A DNA stretch of 6,602 nt from Mariprofundus sp. (GTDB taxonomy: Bacteria > Pseudomonadota > Zetaproteobacteria > Mariprofundales > Mariprofundaceae), in NCBI GenBank assembly GCA_015485035.1, contig WFUI01000154.1, positions 1-6,602 of the forward strand, read 5' to 3'. The translations under genes were made by a program, and so were the position numbers. This document shows, in pieces, positions 6,075 through 6,602 of the stretch (position 1 is the first letter of the stretch; each line of letters starts with the position of its first letter). Under the pieces are notes generated by a model, which saw only the letters and a list, made by a program, of their open reading frames with translations, was not told the origin of the DNA and ran no database searches.

Positions 6075-6602
6075 GTGAAAAAATTAATATCGATACTCCA
6101 AAATAAGTCCTCTGGAAAAAACGTACTTCTGTTTTTTATGCCGGCAATGATTGTTTATGTGGCAATGTTGTCTTATACCATCCCGAGCGTAGAGAAATAT
6201 GCTAATGGCATGAAGTTGTTTGATTTATCACCAGGAGGTTACTCATACGAATATGCCGAAGAATTACTAACAACGTTGGGTGAAAGTGGCAGAGATCTAT
6301 ACCTGTACAACCAACTACCTGTAGATTTTTTGTACCCCGCATTATTCGCAATTTCGTGTAGCCTTCTTTTGTCCTGGTTGTTTCTGAAAATTAAAGGTCC
6401 TAGCTCAAGGCTGTTCTATTTTTGTTTTGTACCGGTGGCGGCCGGGGTGTTTGATTACATAGAAAACATATTAATTATCGGTCTAATTTCCAGCTACCCA
6501 GATATCTCTCCTGAGCAGGTAGAATTATCAAGTTTCGTTACAATAGCTAAAAGTGCATTAACTACGATATTCTTCATAGTATTAACGATCGTGGGTATAG
6601 CC
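6075..6602 (+). CDS. Polytopic membrane protein of unknown function with FDYIEN motif (cut by window edge)
   Basis: The first 176 residues are present and the frame is still open at the right edge. GTG 6075 is taken as the start because GGGG lies five bases upstream; the next ATG (6138) would fall inside the first membrane segment. Four hydrophobic segments are visible, about 17-37, 85-104, 112-139 and 157-176. Between the first two is a loop (43-83) with LFDLSPGGYSYEYAEELLTT and GRDLYLYNQLP. The motif FDYIEN (126-131) is buried in the third segment. I recall uncharacterised bacterial membrane proteins with this layout, but no named family or function. Base composition is clearly AT-richer than in the genes to the left, with many TTA, ATA and AGA codons, which together with the neighbouring IS remnant suggests horizontal acquisition. 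Confidence 0.8.
   Translation, partial: MKKLISILQNKSSGKNVLLFFMPAMIVYVAMLSYTIPSVEKYANGMKLFDLSPGGYSYEYAEELLTTLGESGRDLYLYNQLPVDFLYPALFAISCSLLLSWLFLKIKGPSSRLFYFCFVPVAAGVFDYIENILIIGLISSYPDISPEQVELSSFVTIAKSALTTIFFIVLTIVGIA

Overview
The window looks like chromosomal DNA of a proteobacterium, most likely a gammaproteobacterium or a close relative. The support is protein resemblance from memory: an SrkA/YihE-type kinase, an AmpD amidase, a FieF-type cation efflux pump, a Bax-type glucosaminidase and a thyA-folA pair all read like gammaproteobacterial proteins. The species cannot be named from the sequence. Most of the window is moderately GC-rich housekeeping DNA. The last ~600 bases are visibly AT-richer and lie behind an insertion-sequence scar.

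Layout. (1) 1-385, minus strand: the N-terminal 128 codons of an srkA-like kinase, cut by the left edge. (2) 386-742: a divergent intergenic stretch with two strong hairpin structures and no convincing gene. (3) 743-1531, plus: a lipoprotein of the Bax/glucosaminidase family. (4) 2953-1601, minus: thyA followed by folA, a two-gene dTMP/folate operon convergent with the Bax-like gene. (5) 3111-3395, plus: a small exported protein with two EF-hands. (6) 5129-3397, minus: a fieF-like cation efflux gene overlapping by 4 nt an unrecognised exported protein that resembles parts of secretins. This protein's stop lies 1 nt from the stop of the EF-hand gene. (7) 5218-5760, plus: ampD, divergent from fieF. 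(8) 5797-6003: the 3' end of a decayed IS3-family element. (9) 6075-6602, plus: a polytopic membrane protein of unknown function with an FDYIEN motif, cut by the right edge.

How the genes relate. ThyA uses methylene-tetrahydrofolate to make dTMP and releases dihydrofolate, which FolA reduces, so their co-transcription is functionally coherent. The Bax-like lipoprotein and AmpD both act on peptidoglycan or its fragments, but they are not in one operon. fieF and the secretin-like gene are probably translationally coupled. This is the least explained association in the window. I see no CRISPR array, tRNA, rRNA, phage module or defence system. The most novel items are the secretin-like gene tied to fieF, the IS scar with the AT-rich membrane-protein gene behind it, and the nested hairpins upstream of srkA and the Bax-like gene.
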